NCBI GenBank assembly: GCA_900660155.1
Contig: CABFPE010000153.1
Coordinates: 848,206 to 912,205, forward strand
Direction of reading: 5' to 3'
Source: Hofstenia miamia
Taxonomy: Eukaryota > Xenacoelomorpha > Acoela > Hofsteniidae
DNA length: 64,000 nt
This document shows, piece after piece, positions 44,401-59,400 of the stretch. The number at the start of each line of letters is the position of its first letter. Position 1 is the first letter of the stretch. The notes beneath the pieces were generated by a model. That model searched no databases, was not told the DNA's origin, and worked only from the letters and a program-made list of their open reading frames with translations. Position numbers and translations under genes: made by a program.

Positions 44401-47400
44401 AGATCGCAAATGCTCTAGTTTTCCAGACAAATGTATAAATATCTTTTTGCTGACGTTATTCACTGTTGAGTTGAATATAGCTAACGCGCACATTTCTTAT
44501 CAGTGTAATGGAAGGAATGTTTTACAATCTGTGGTGCGCTTATTAGTTTTAATATTATCACTTAAAAGCATTCACTGTGTTTAATCTTTTCTTAAATTGA
44601 TTACGTAGGCTTTTCATTTAAAACTGAAATGTTGAAACTTGTGTGCGAATAACTATTAGCATACCATCTAGTTTGTTTTTCCTATTCGTTATATTTCAGA
44701 TTAAGGCACCTCATGGAATACTAAATATGCTCTACCGTATGTTTCACAGTACGCTTCATTTTAAAAACGGCCATTAAATAAATTACATTTTAATAAAATT
44801 TATATTCATATATCGACTAGGGTAGGGCTCGTAGCCCGTGCCTATGAAAATGGAAACATTGGGTTGCATGCATACGTATCAAAAGCATGTTATGTTAAAT
44901 GTTATTTAACTAAAATACCTTGAAACAGCAAGAAGATCTGCAAATGTGCTATTATACCAGGAGCCTATGAATCCATTTTTTAAAACCGAATTCACTTGGA
45001 TTTGAAATTCGAGTCCGAATCCACCTGACCCGGTAGCAAATGCAAACAAAGTAATATGTTCTTATATTATTTGGATTTTGCATAACTGTTGTGTATTGTC
45101 AATTTTTGTAAAATTTCCGAATGACATTTTTGCATTTTTGTATTGTCTGAGCATCAAGCCAGAGAAGAAATATTTTAGAAATGATACAAAGCTTACTCAA
45201 ATATTTTTATTTTTTCTTACTCAAATTAATCGTTCCGCATTTTCGCTTGAGAAGATGTGTCGGAAGGAGGTAAGAATTTGACCACCAATTGAATTAGTGT
45301 GTTATGATGCCGTGTTTGTGGAATCGAGGAAGCGAATTTTCATGTATTCTAATTGAATCCGAATCCGGCGGGAAATAATTAGGCCAGGATCGGTCTGCAT
45401 CCCATTAGTGACTTAGTCTGCACGGTCAGTTTAGGCCGGCAAAAAACCTAGATTTGCATTCTCATATACCTCATAAAACGAGCGTTGAAAAAGGCGCACA
45501 ATAGTATATTCAACAAAAGTTATAAATCCAAAAATATAGAAAAATATAAAATTGTAGAAAATACGATGGACATTGACCGTTCGAAAAACCCTCCTTTAAT
45601 GGTTTAATGGAAGCACTATCAAAAAGTGACTGCTTCTCTGAAATGATTCAACTGGTAAGGCTGAAATGGCTCTCACAATAAGACATGTGTTGGGGTTTGT
45701 GTTTCGGGAGAGACTAAAATTAATAATGTCGAGCCAACTTAATATACATGCAATGAGGTTTACATTTAAGCACACAGTACGTCACGAAAAAACAGCTTTA
45801 CAACCTGCGAGTAATATTTTTGTTACATTTTTCAAAACGTTGTTTGAAACATTTCCTACAAAATTTATTTATTGGCCTTAACCAATTTTAATACTTTCGG
45901 GCTAAAAATTCGGCCGCTTTAGACCGGTATATTTCGCCCGCATGCGATCGACAAAAAATCGGCCGGTTCCAACTCTGGTGGATTCCCTGGGCCTTATATT
46001 ATACATGCATATTTAAACCGGCATAACAACTCTATCAATAGTGTACGTCAAAAACCAAATTATTTTTTGCCATTACAGAAACTTGGTTCAACCATACACC
46101 GGCTGAATTATTCAACTTTAACAAAAGCAAGTTTTCTATATTCAGCAAAGAAAGAAGCGGCAGAGGTGGCGGTCTGCTACTAATTATTCCTAAGTACCTA
46201 AAACCCACTAGGCATGAAGAATTAGAAACATGCCATCGCTTATTTGAGTCATTATGGATTGAAGTTACCAATGATAAACATAAACTGCAGGCGTTATTAA
46301 ATGTAAGCTATAATCCTAAAAAACAGTTAGGAAAGAGTTCATCGATGTAATAAGCAAAGAAATCGATAATGCATTGACTTTTGATAGGGAAATTTTCATT
46401 TTCGGACATTTTAATAACAACAAGAGACAATTCACTTATAGACTACTTTCTGACAAATTCCAAGAGAAATTTTCAGTCGTTTTTCTTTAATTCCTTCTCC
46501 GACCATAATTTGCTCATTTACACATCAAACATAGTAAACAGAATATCTAAAAGAAAAAGAGTGCTATGCAGAAGCTGTGCTAAATTCGATGAAAAGAAAT
46601 TTAAAGAACTTTTGCAAAACGTTCCTTGGGGTGAATTTACTCAATGATCACTTCAGATGAAATGTTAACTTTCATTATTAATAAAATCATTATATGTCTA
46701 AACAAAACTGCACCCTACAAATGGAGATACATTTGTACAACAAAAAAAAATTGAGGCTAAGGATCCAGCTATAAAACGAAAAAAAGGCAATATGGAAAAC
46801 TCTTTGCTCCCAGAAGTCAGAATTGCTATTAGGTACATACAAGGAAGTTAACAAAAAGTTACGCGCAGTAAAAAAGCTAGTTCGTGAAAAAGCAGCAAAA
46901 AGAACGTATGAGAATTTAAAGCAAGCTAAAGATAAATGGGCATTCATTAGAAAATTTTTAAACAAAGATAAAAGCCAATGCATTGAAATAAAAGAACTCC
47001 CTTCAAAGCAGCAAGTGAACGACCCCAAAGAAATAACAAATTTATTTAATGCCTGTTTTAAAGATTTGGGACACTTCCAAGGTGAGAAAATAGCCTATGA
47101 AGATGAAGTTTATTGTACATACCCTACTTTCAGTTTTAGATACATAAATCAATACGAATTCGAAAAAAACTATAAAAAACCTAGATCCTAACAAGTCATG
47201 TGGAGGCTCGGGTGTCCCTATATTCATTATAAAGAAGTTTGCCAACTGCTTTAGTGAATATTTACTATTTGCATTCAATTTTGCTATTCACACGAATAGG
47301 TTTCCTTCTGCTCTAAAAGAATCAATAATTACCCCGATCTTCAAAAAAGTGACCCAAAAAATCCTGAAAATTATCGACCAATAGCGATCACAAGTCAAAT

Positions 47401-50400
47401 TGCCAAACTATTTGAAAGGCTGCTTTGTAAACAAATATACTATTACTTGGCATCAAACAACAAAAAACCAATTTGGATTTCGAGAGGGGATGGGGACTAC
47501 TGATGCTCTCCTTTCATTTACGGAACATATTCGAACCAATTTAAATAATGACATCACAAGCTCAGCTGCAATGTTGGACGTAAACAAAGCGTTTGATAGT
47601 TTAGATTACGATTTCTTAAGTATCAAACTCGAAAAGTACGGATTTGACCAAGGTGCAAGAACTTTGGTAAACAGCTTCCTAACAAAGCGAAAACAGCGTG
47701 TACGCATTGGTGAAACATATTTCGATTACATTGAACCAAGCAAAGGGATACCACAAGGAACTGTGCTTGGCCCAATATTATTTAACCTGTACATAAATGA
47801 TTTAAACAAATCTGTAAATAGTTGTTGCAATATTATTCAATACGCAGATTACACACTCATGTAGTGTGAAAATTGTTGCGTCATTACTGCTACGAAAAAC
47901 TTGCAGAAAAGTATTGCAGACATCCAAAAATATTTTAGTAAAAACAAATTAACTTTGAATAACAAAAAACACAGTTTATCCTCTTTACAAACAAGCACTA
48001 CGAAAAGAGAAGCAAAAGCATATGTCTGAACTTTCCAGTGTTAAGTGCACCAATAGAACAGAGCCACGTAGTTAAATATCTGGGAGTGGAAATAGACAAA
48101 AATCTTCATTGTCAGCAATTTGTAAGCTCCAAAAACAGAAAAATGGCTTTGTCAATCCAATACCTCAATACCTTGAGATGTGTTGTCCAGGGAAAGCAGA
48201 TCATAAACACCCTTATAACGAGCTAGCTTGCATATGCTTGCTTACTACTAAACGGAATACCACTGAAACAACAAGCGCGATTGAATACTATCTTTAACAG
48301 GTCAATCTCTACAATGTTTTCTGTCAAACAGCAACAAGCCAGAAGGCTTCTTAAACATCACAGAATATTGGCGCCCAGTTACTACATTCAATACTTGAGC
48401 CTAGTGAATCTTTATACACAAATTAGTGTTATTAGCACCCAAAATCTATTCAATAACAAATTTACAATTAATCAAATAGCAAATAAATGCATTAACAAAT
48501 ATAGAATTAGGGAGTCGGCATGGCAAAAATCTTACACAGTAATTACTACAAACCCGTGGAACAATTTAGACAATAATATAAGAAACGCAATGAACATAAA
48601 GTTATTTAAAAGATTGTTAAAAGAAAACTTATTAAACAAACAATACGCTTTTGGAACATCAAAGAGGCTGCATGTATGGCAGAATGAGAGAGTGATATAA
48701 TTGTAAACATGTATAATGGGTGTTTTTTATTTAATTTTTTATCTGTAGTTTGTAGCCTAGTTTGTAGTTGTATATTAATATATATTTGTATAGTATACAT
48801 TTTGTAAAGGCTAACTAACATTAAAATTAATTATAAACTAAGAAGTTAAATTTTAAAAGTGTAGTCCTAATTTAGTCCCGTTTAATGTAAAAGATTTATC
48901 AACACGTTTTGAAAATTTATTGACAAATCGTGCATCAAATCGTATAAATATAGCAGCAACAAAAATCGGTCCGAGCAAATTTCTCACAATAAAAACAATT
49001 AGCAATAAATTTCAAAAACATATCGTATCAAATGGTATACATAGCATAAACAAATATTCATCATATCTCGAAGCTGTAATTACCAAATGGTTATTCATCA
49101 TACTTCTTTGCTTGCCATCTAATTTGACTTTTTCTGTATGAACCTACATGAAGGTTTTACAAAATACATAAACATAGATACAACGATACCTGTCTTTTGT
49201 TATGATTGCAGAGACATTGGTCAGGCCGTTGTCGATTAAAATTCCTCAATTTAGTTATCAGAAAAAGCAATTGAAGTTGCAGCTGCTAAATATTCATGGT
49301 TTAATATTTGCGATATTCTCAATATTTTAAAGCGATCATTCGCATGTATTTACGGAAAACAAAGAAGGTCATTCTTCCAAGTACGTAGCCAGGCACACTG
49401 CATCTCGATTTTGTTATAGAGATATTCCATATAGTATTTTTGAACCCCAAAAAATTTAATTCATATACACACAATATTATTTTTAAAATAGACTAATTTG
49501 TCTAAAGTCTCTCACAAATGTTAAGTAGAATATTCAATTGCAGCATCTTCATCAAATCTTTTGACCACCAGGGATCTAAATTCCAATTATTTTAATTTTC
49601 TCGAATAGATCAATCAGACGTTATTTAACCCGCAATGAATTGCATAGAAGAATTTCTGCCCCGAAACCTTTCATTCTGTCGTACTAAATTTGAGTGATCC
49701 GTTTTGTATTGGAACAGGGTGATTTTCTGGAATGAATCAAAAAGTGTAATACTATGCTAGTCGACCTCCTTAAATAAAGCTCGATATTGCCAAAAACAAC
49801 TAAATTTAATATTCCATAATAGTTTGGGGGCAGGGCCAACCGGGGAAATGGACAGAAAACTATGAGGTGAACTGGATCAGTAAAGGCAGTTGGTTACCAG
49901 CTGGTCATACAGCCTGGTCGACATCCACATTTTTCGATAATTTTAACACTAGGTTGCTTCAATACTACCCTAATCAGAGCCTTGATATGTCCATATTCAG
50001 AACCTATAGAGGACGTTAAATGAGCGTGTAAGCTTCAGAAACCCAACTTCATTAGATGAGCTCTGGAGCTTCATAGAGGTGAAATTGTGAAAAATGAAAT
50101 GTTAATTACTAATATTATCAATGAGAAGGGCAAAGCATTACAGCGTAACATTCCTGCCAAGTTTCATCCGAAAACTACATCCCAAACATTTTTTTCATTA
50201 TTTCTTTAATAAATATTTTGGTGCAATCACTTTTGTTTACTACTGTATATTTGGCATACAGAAATTGCGTCGAAAGTAAAATGCATCGAAAAGCAAATAA
50301 CTTCGAATGAAAATCCCAAATTGTGAAAACATTAATTCGGCGAAGACAGAATAATTTTTTTTGGTAAATATATTATGAGGAATACGATTAAAAATATTAA

Positions 50401-53400
50401 AACTTATACACAACATTGCAGTCCACCTTCTGTTTAATTGCGGTATTTATATAAATACGGCAGCATATAATACAAAGAAACGATATAAAAATTACAAAAT
50501 ACTTAAGTATAGAATATAGACGCATGTTATATGCAGACCTTAAGCAATGACTTATTCTGCTTGATATATACAAACGTTTTGTTAACTGCTTATCATTTCA
50601 CATGTTCAATATTTTTAAAGATGATTTATTTAATATTAATATGATCTATATACCTTTTGGTTTTAATGCTCTTAATGTCTTTTTAAATGTTTCCTTAATT
50701 AAAATGCATTGCATATTTATGATAAATATTCAATCAAAGTAAAAGCATTTTCCATTCTAAACATTTTCATATTTGAACTAATTTCTATAGACCAATGTAC
50801 TAATCCAATGAATTACTTTTCCTTCCATTTATCGCGCATCTTAAAATTATAGTGTTTCTTTGCAATATATCTTATCACTTATCCTGTTATTAAGAATGTT
50901 CATATTCAAACAATTATAACTGTATATTTTAATTACAAACGCCAATTTTACAAGTTTATTGCGTGTTTTTATTTAATAATTTGCTTACAAATTCAATTAA
51001 TTATTACATGTCTTATCATTTGCTATATTGACATCATATAGACTTATATTGAAGAGATAATGAGTAAAAACAGGTGTCCGATTGTGAAAAAGAACTGCAT
51101 TTTCAATTTCATCGAATCGCCAAACTATTACATAAAGTAAGCAGCTTGATAAACTTGATTTTTTCCGGGGCATTTAGTCTTCGATGACATATAAGCAAGA
51201 TTCTTAGATAAAATTGCAAGTTGTGTTTGTAAAAGTAGCTGGTATTTGTCCTACGCAGAGCCATGTGTTGTTTCCCAAATGAAATGATAAACTGTTATTT
51301 GCAAAAATGTTATATTTTACTATCGTATTTTCTTTACCATAAATTCTAATACAGGTTTTCAGACTATCTTAACCGATTAACTCTTCTATTTGTTGAAATC
51401 TTATTCACCCCTCATCTACAAAATTTCAATGTCCCTTGGAGGTGGCGACTATGGGTTTACAATATTCGGCCCAGGGCATCTCCAGTAGACCCTATTGTCT
51501 AATTTAATAATTCGCCCCTCTAAATCTCGAAATTCTATCTCATTGATTTCGCTAGTGATTTTCATTTATATGCATTTTTAGCTCTAAATTTCTACCTCAC
51601 TGGAAAAGTAATCTATTGTTTGTTTCCTGTGCAAATTGCATTATATTTAGACTCCTAAAAATTCAAATTTGTTTTCGTATTAATTTACATCAGAAGGATA
51701 AATAAACGCTTTGTTTTACAAGTTAATATGCGCAAACGTCTCTTTTTTTAAAAGATTACTACTTTCAGAAATTGAGAAAATACTCAAATGCACGGGGTAA
51801 GGATTTAACGGTTTTCATAAAAATTATTATTCCTGCACGTATTGCAACTTATTCTCATCACTCTGATCATATTTCCATTCAAATATCAATTCTATTGTCT
51901 TTCATGTGTTTATATTTAGATTTGAGCAAGATTTCGGATTATTCGTCAAAAACTCCGTCTTTACATGACAACGATCCTAGCACCATTCTCTTTTCTCCAA
52001 CTGGTAATTGATTTTTGTGTTCTTTGATGACTCCAAATAATTGGGATTCGTGTTTCATATAGCTAAACGCGTTTTGAATGACACGATTTCCATCAATTCT
52101 ACCTATTTAAATTGTGTTAATTTGACTTTTTCTCTGTAATTGTGTGTGATTTAGCAAGCAGTAAAATTTCTGGTCCACCGGAGTCGCCCAAATGGAAACC
52201 GGGAATGTATGGAAAAGACATTTATCCGACTCCAGATGAAGTTAGGAACATGGCTAAATTGGTATCCCAGTCATTATTTGACCCGCGGAATAGAAATGCT
52301 AAAGGAGGCAGAATGTTTCAGGTAGGACATTGTTTTATAATTTTAGTTGAAATCTTTGAAAAAGATACTATTTTATTGAAAATAGTTGTCATCTCTTCAA
52401 TTAATTAACCTCCAGGAGTGTATTCCCTGGTGTGTTGGTGAGGGTCTTAATCGATTTGCGTTTTTGAAGGAATTGTTTTCCAATACAGTCAAAAACAGTA
52501 TATTCTTCATTATATTTTCTGCTTGGGCGAAGTTCTATGAAGTGAGTTACTACTAATATACAATAAATAATAAAGCTGGTTGTTTCTAACAATGAGATCA
52601 CGATATTTGGTCTCATGATTGTTTATTAGAAATTATTCTTGTTAAATTAATAATTGCTAAATTAAATTCATTAATTTAATATAATGCATGTGCAGATTTA
52701 TTTTCCCAAAAATTACATGCATTCGAAATTCTTCGTTTTGTACTTTTCTGTAACATTGTACGAATAATTGAGAAGCTGTCGACTAATCTAAATATTTATT
52801 ATTTATTAAGAATATGACCAAAATTATTGCATTTTTCTGCAGATATAAGTCATCCTCTAAGAAGTGCAATGTATAATTTTGTTTTTGGAAGCTTTTTTAA
52901 AGATTATTTTTCCGTGTGTTTGAATTTATTGCATTTGTGTTTTGATATCAATTAATTTGCTATGTTAACACCATCTTCACATTCTTATTAAAGTGGATAT
53001 GGTTTGTTATGTGCGTTATTTTAGTGGTTATTGTATTAAGTTCTAATTGCTGTGTTTCGAACATTGTTTTATTTGATGGTTTATGGATTTTGTATAGTTT
53101 CAAGGGTTCATTTTTATGTTGATTTTGGTATAGCATCATAGAGAAGTGAGGATTTTAGGGTGGCTGACTGTAACATTGACAATGAGGTGTAAAGATCCGT
53201 GGAATCTGGTTAGCCACTTAAACATATAAACTGATAATACGCATACATTTATGTTCAAATTATTTAGAGAAGAATGGAGCGCGCTGAACAGTATAGTGTT
53301 GAAGGTTATGGTAAGAATCAAAGTGATGATCAAATGCTGGCATTTGTAGAGAATTGGACCAATTTAGAAGATCTACAAGCTCGTGCGAAGAAAGTTAAAA

Positions 53401-56400
53401 TGGAGCAATGTAAGCATTTTTATGTAATCTGATTTAAATTTCTTAACCACACGAAAGTCATTTATAATTGTTTAAATTGAATATAAAAGAAACGGCATAT
53501 TGAATAAATCTTATAAATGCATTTGCCATGTAGTTACACATGTTCACAAAGAGAACTAAAATAATGAATTACAACAAAATTTGTTATTGATAGAAATCTA
53601 AAATGTGAAGACATTTTTGCTGGGGTTATTGAAATTATCACGCCAAAGATCATTAGAGTCAACTATAGAAGTTGTAGGCAAGGAACGAGCTAGGAAAGTC
53701 TCTTTTCGTATGATTTAAGTTCACCCCCGATTCTTCTCATGCCCATTTGATAAGCTTGTGGCAATATACTCTGCCGGAGTTGAAAATCTTGACATCGAGG
53801 TTACAAAATTTTTAAAATTTTCAATGTAAAAGGTTTTCTTGTGTCAGTTTTGTTGTGGGAATATTTTTTGCCTTTGGTAGACTTCGTTTTGTCTTGTCTC
53901 GTATTATGTATCCAAAACTGATTGACAATTGAATTTGAGACGAGGGGAATGTCCTATTTTAAGTACCCTATTTGGTATTCTACATTAAAATACAATAACT
54001 TTTTATATACTTGCGATTTAGTGATGAAATCAGGATATGTTCTTCCACCTCATTGCGATCCTGATGACATATTGAAGGCTGCTCGTCCACATAGTTATAC
54101 TTATACTGATCCCATTACTGGTGCCAGGCGCACAGTCGAGGCTACAAATTTTGATGTAGATTTAAAAAATCCCGATCCCTGTTCACATGACAATCTAGCG
54201 CCTGGTATATGCCTCAGGTAATTTTATTAACTTGAAAGTCCATTTTGTTAGATTAATTTATGTAACTTATATAGATTTATAAGTGTCGAAATTATTACAT
54301 TCGAAAATTTACGATTTTGTCTTTAGAAGATTTTTACAGAAATTCGTTTCGACACAATCTCTAGATTCTTCTGTTTGACTTTACAACAGGGATGCACAAC
54401 TCAGGCCGTTTCGTCAATTTTTATAGGCCGGAATTTAACAAGAACCAGAACTTATGAGATTGGTCGAACACCATTTTGGGGTTGTGCTTCTCTGTTTTAC
54501 AAATTATAGTAATGGTCGAGTTGTTGAGTTGGAAGTGCGCCTGGTGGTTAAAATTTGATAAATTTGTGGGTTAGATCTTATAGGTCAAAAAAACGGCACG
54601 TTTATGCTGATCATAAATAAACTGGGTATTTTTATAAATGGGAAAATGGACATACAATACCAGACAATGTGAAAAAAATTGAGAATACTTACCTGGTTCG
54701 GTAAAAAGAAACAATTTTGGTGCATAGGATCCATATTTCTAGAAAGTTAAAAGTTTGAGCTGCTTCCAACTCTGAACTTAGTATAGAATTGCAAACTGAT
54801 TCGATCATGTTTTTTCAGTTCATTTTATATTTGTAATTATCAACAGCAGACCTTTCGATCATTAACGAATAAATGATGATCTGAAGAACACGTGGTCTAA
54901 TCAGAAGCGAGTGAGACTTGCTCTACTCATTCATTTCAATTTTTAGTTTATTTACGATCAATTTATTCCATGATTTTGTTTTAACCGTCATTTGCATGAA
55001 TTATTATTTTCTTTAGTAAAGACAATGTCACCAAACTTTCCTCAAGGTATTTCATAATCCCCTGCATCGTTCAACGTTTATGATGGAATTTAAGTTGCGG
55101 ACATGTGACAGTGAAATTGCTTTGCTGTATACATTTGTCAGCTTCTTAAAGTTTAGTTTATCCGCAAAGTTTTCGTTCGTTAGTAGATTTCCTTTATACC
55201 CATTGCAAAGATTTTTAATGAATTAAAAGTTTTAACAAAGGCTGCAAGTGGGCGTACTTATTAAGTCTCAGTCGAATTAATGTTAATTCGGCTCAATAAC
55301 CAGCCCATGGGCAAGTGAAAATTGAAAACAGCGTCCCAACCTCAATCCAAGTTAAAATGGAGAAACGGTCCGAATTTTCCTTGCAACTCCAAGTAGAATA
55401 TAAATTCTCGTTTATTGTAAATTCGATTGTTTCCGTTTAGTACTTTAGTTTTGGTTTGACTACATATTTTGCTGGACGAGCTACAGGCTTTGTCATTCTT
55501 AGGCGGATTTTGCGGAGACTAAAAGCTTTTTAGATAAATGCATTCTTACTTGTAGTTGCACAACCCAATTTCAAGCAGGCACGCGGTATTAAATATAATA
55601 AGTAGATTTAGTGCATGGAGTTTTCTCCCTTAAAAGCATGATACCGACAAAATTTTATTAGTCACACATTGGTAGTTGTGATCAACGAAGGACTTATTGT
55701 TGATCAATTCTTTCTTCACTTTATATAACATCAGTAAACATGCTTAAGTGTGAATGCTCAGACTTTGATAATTAAAGCTCTATTCCAAGGTTGACTTACA
55801 TTCATATAGTTTGCAAATAATGACTAGATATGCACTCGAACGCTCAGCTTTCATTCACTGGCATTCACTCATTCAAATAGATTGTATACTATTACATATA
55901 CACCACTAAAAAATTTCAAGTGAGAATAAACTTATTTTTCACTGTTCTATCTTGACTGCGACGTATTTTGAGTCTTTTCAAATTAAGATCCATCCCCTAC
56001 TTTTTGCTTTTGAGAAAGGGCTTGATAAGCAAGAGCAAAATATCAACTTCTTGGTTGAGGTAATTTGAAACTGACTACGCTTTTAAAGATTCCTTTCTTA
56101 AAAAGATTACAGTGTAAAATAAAATGAGAACTGCATTGATCTAAGACTTATCACGATCATTGGCATTTCAGAAATTTTGCAGGGAAACTTGGAAATATCG
56201 CATATTAGTAAATTGAAAAAATCGATTCTTCTTAATTTTATGTCTTGCATAATGTACACTATTTTTTAGCGTTCACTGATATACATTTTTCGCACTGAGT
56301 TCACGTCATTTTATTGTGGTAATTGCGGGGTTGTATAGTTACCGCTTCATCCATTTTAAATCGATCAGTTTTACGTTGTTCAGTTTACTTAGAGATGAAG

Positions 56401-59400
56401 AAAATTTGATCGCTATAAGATTGAATCAGCTTGTACCACTATTTGTCTACTCCAATTCTGCAAAATAATTTGATACTGCAAGTTACTAAAACTATTGTCA
56501 ATCTGCTGGTGTATTATCAATTAGACGAAGAGGTACGTGGCATTGACACCATTGACAAACTCAATATCAAAATCATTGAAATTTTATGGATTTTTTCCAA
56601 TATACTTGATCCCATCCCTTTAATCTAAGTCCGTTGTATTAATTATCATAGTTTCATGCTGCTATGTATCCCCCAACTAACTTCAATTAGTTACACAGTT
56701 TAAATCATGAAATTGTCTAAGAACTACGAAAAATATTTAAACTAGTAAGAGCAATCTCTGATATGTCGTGCAATTCAAATATAGTCGTATTTCATCATAG
56801 TCGTAATGATGATAGGCTGTGCATCGGTATGGGACAAAAACTTCGTGATTATCAAGTAAATATTTTTTGAACTGTATCTTTCTAACTTTTCATCTGAATT
56901 AGAAGGTATCTTCAATGATTTGCGTACTGGTATAACCAAACAACTTGGGATGCATTCAGGACTGCCTTTGTACAAAAACTTCGATATAGATATTATAAGG
57001 ATTTATACATCATTTTAAGTTAGATTTCCATTCTATTTTAAATGTGCATGTATTATTTTATGTTGAATTTAAGGATTAAATATATAATTGAGAATGTATG
57101 AACATTAAAATATCAATTTTATGTCATTTTTTAAATTTAATTGTGTTTAGGATTGTTGAGGGTTTGCGATCAGATTGCGGCAGAGGAAGTGCAATGTTTA
57201 GAAAGCGTTTGGAAAGGTCACATAAGGTGATTGATTTGTAATTTATAGTAAACAATGTAATCCAATAGAATATGTTTGCTACTATGGATTTGTTAGCTGA
57301 TGGGAGCTATTTTTAAAACGATATTGTGCTATGAAAATTGTGTACATTTCGAATTTTTGAATTTTCTCACAATCTTCTTTAGTGGGTAACTGATGAAACT
57401 AACTGTCATTCAAAAAGTTATGGTGTAGTAGAAGCTATTAAAGCTGGAAAAATTAGCGAACGCGCGTTGCAAAATTCGCTTCGAATGATGGAGAAAGCTC
57501 AGCCAAAGAATCTACCTACAATGGCGTCTGTGACCAAAAAAATTAGTCCTTGGGAAGCAGCTGCTCAAGGTCTACCCATGGAATTACCTCCTAAGCGTAC
57601 AGCATTTCCTATACTTCTATATTTTATTATTTATCATGGTTGACTGAAAAAACGTTTTAAAAAAAAAAGCTTGTTCAAAACATTTGTTTTTTTTCAGGTG
57701 TTTTTTCAATGTTTTCCAAAAAATAGCAAAAAGACTTATTTTTTCAGAATTAATATTTGCTGTGTATTTCTCTGGTTTCATATATTTATCTGGATTTGCT
57801 CAAAATTAAATAATTAAATCTGGATTTGTAAATATACAATCATCGTAAAGATTATTTGACTATAAAAGATGTTAGTGCATAGAGAGGACGCATTTATGAA
57901 GTCCCCGAAATTGTTTTGAAAGAAAACAGCTCTGAAAAAACATGTTTAAAACTTTTAAATGATTTTTGTTTTTCCCAACCTTTTTATTAAGTTACCTAGT
58001 AAACTCTACTTTTTTAATGTTAATTAACCGTTTGTTTATCCTTGAGAATATAATTCTACCCCAACTACATTTAATGGTTTGTATCGGAGAATGATCAATG
58101 CAAATGTTAATGAAGTTTTTTGACTTACATTTATTTAATGAAAAAAATGAAATTAATTGATAATTACTTAGAAAATACAGACAGTGTTGTTAGTGTTTAC
58201 AACACTCAATTTGATATCTTAATGTTTGTCAACAATGTTTAGACACAGGAGGTGTGTGTGTAGTAGTCGCGTTTTGTGTATTGATTAGCCTATTTCCCTG
58301 TCTTTGATTTGTCTACAATACAATATTGTTCTTCATAAACTCAGGACATTCTTATCAATGCTACTACTCATGCCTTGCAATGACAGTAGACATGCATCCA
58401 AACCCTCTGCCAATTAATGATTTTTTTAAAATAATAGTTTAGAAAGTATAGATTATTTTCATGTCAACCTCTAGTTCCGGATGGCGAATGACGAAATACA
58501 TGTGAAAGGGAAAACTAAGACTTTATATGTAGTAGCGGAGGATATTGAATGGCATCATCATGAGGTCCATGAATCGTCGTTTGAACGTGATAATCATGTA
58601 TATTTAGTGCAACTATGAGACTGAAGCACTTCATGTAATAGAAAATACTCTCTGTTATTAGGATAGCAAGTGTTGTATTCGCGATACTTCTTCACTGGTT
58701 CATTTAGTCTCTTTATGAAGTGCAGCAGAATATAAGAGATAAATTTAAATCAGATAGCATTTCTGAATGTTGTAAGATATGCGATTTTGATAGCGTGTAT
58801 GAATTGTTAAAAGCATCGCTCGTAACGATAAATCGCAGTAATGTCATGCCATACTGTATTCCGCTTACTCTAATTGATGCTAATTTTTCTTGCGAATTAC
58901 GATCGCGCAAGGCATCTACACGCGGTGGTTCACCTAGACTCCGATCTATAGGTGGGGGATTTGAATCCTGAGGAGTTGCGACATATATACATTTGGGGAA
59001 TATGTAGGCTATAATAGTATTGTGTTGATTATTTCTGAAACAAAATCGCAGTACACATTTTTCTTTTCAACAAAATTGAAATACATAACATGTACACAGC
59101 AGGTAAATAATCAATCTAGATCATAGAGTTAGAGGAGGAAAGGAAATACTTCGAGGATTCTTTTCGTTCCAAAAATAGGCTATGTTTTTCAACATATCAG
59201 AAGTCAACTTTTAGGACGTCAATCAAAATATACATTAGTGAACTTAGTTGTTTTGAGGTAATTCTTTTTCGCAGCATGCTGCACACTTTTCTCATTACCG
59301 AGTATGATCGGATATTGATAAACTAGCAGCTGTCACCAAAACGTTTTTTCTGTCTATCCATGAGAGCTGTAATGCATGGTACAAGAGTTGATGAATGAAC

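Larger units (their letters stand above)
41832..46034. other. Intron 4 of the synaptopodin-like gene, first part
   Basis: Apart from the minus-strand candidate exon, no gene can be supported. An ATG-to-GTAAGT segment at 43115-43170 is a possible alternative first exon but has the wrong phase for exon 5. Confidence 0.4.

Noticed and set aside
58720-58971. 83-codon plus-strand frame with several Cys
   Set aside because: Its 3' end lies in dispersed repeat D1 and no motif is recognisable.
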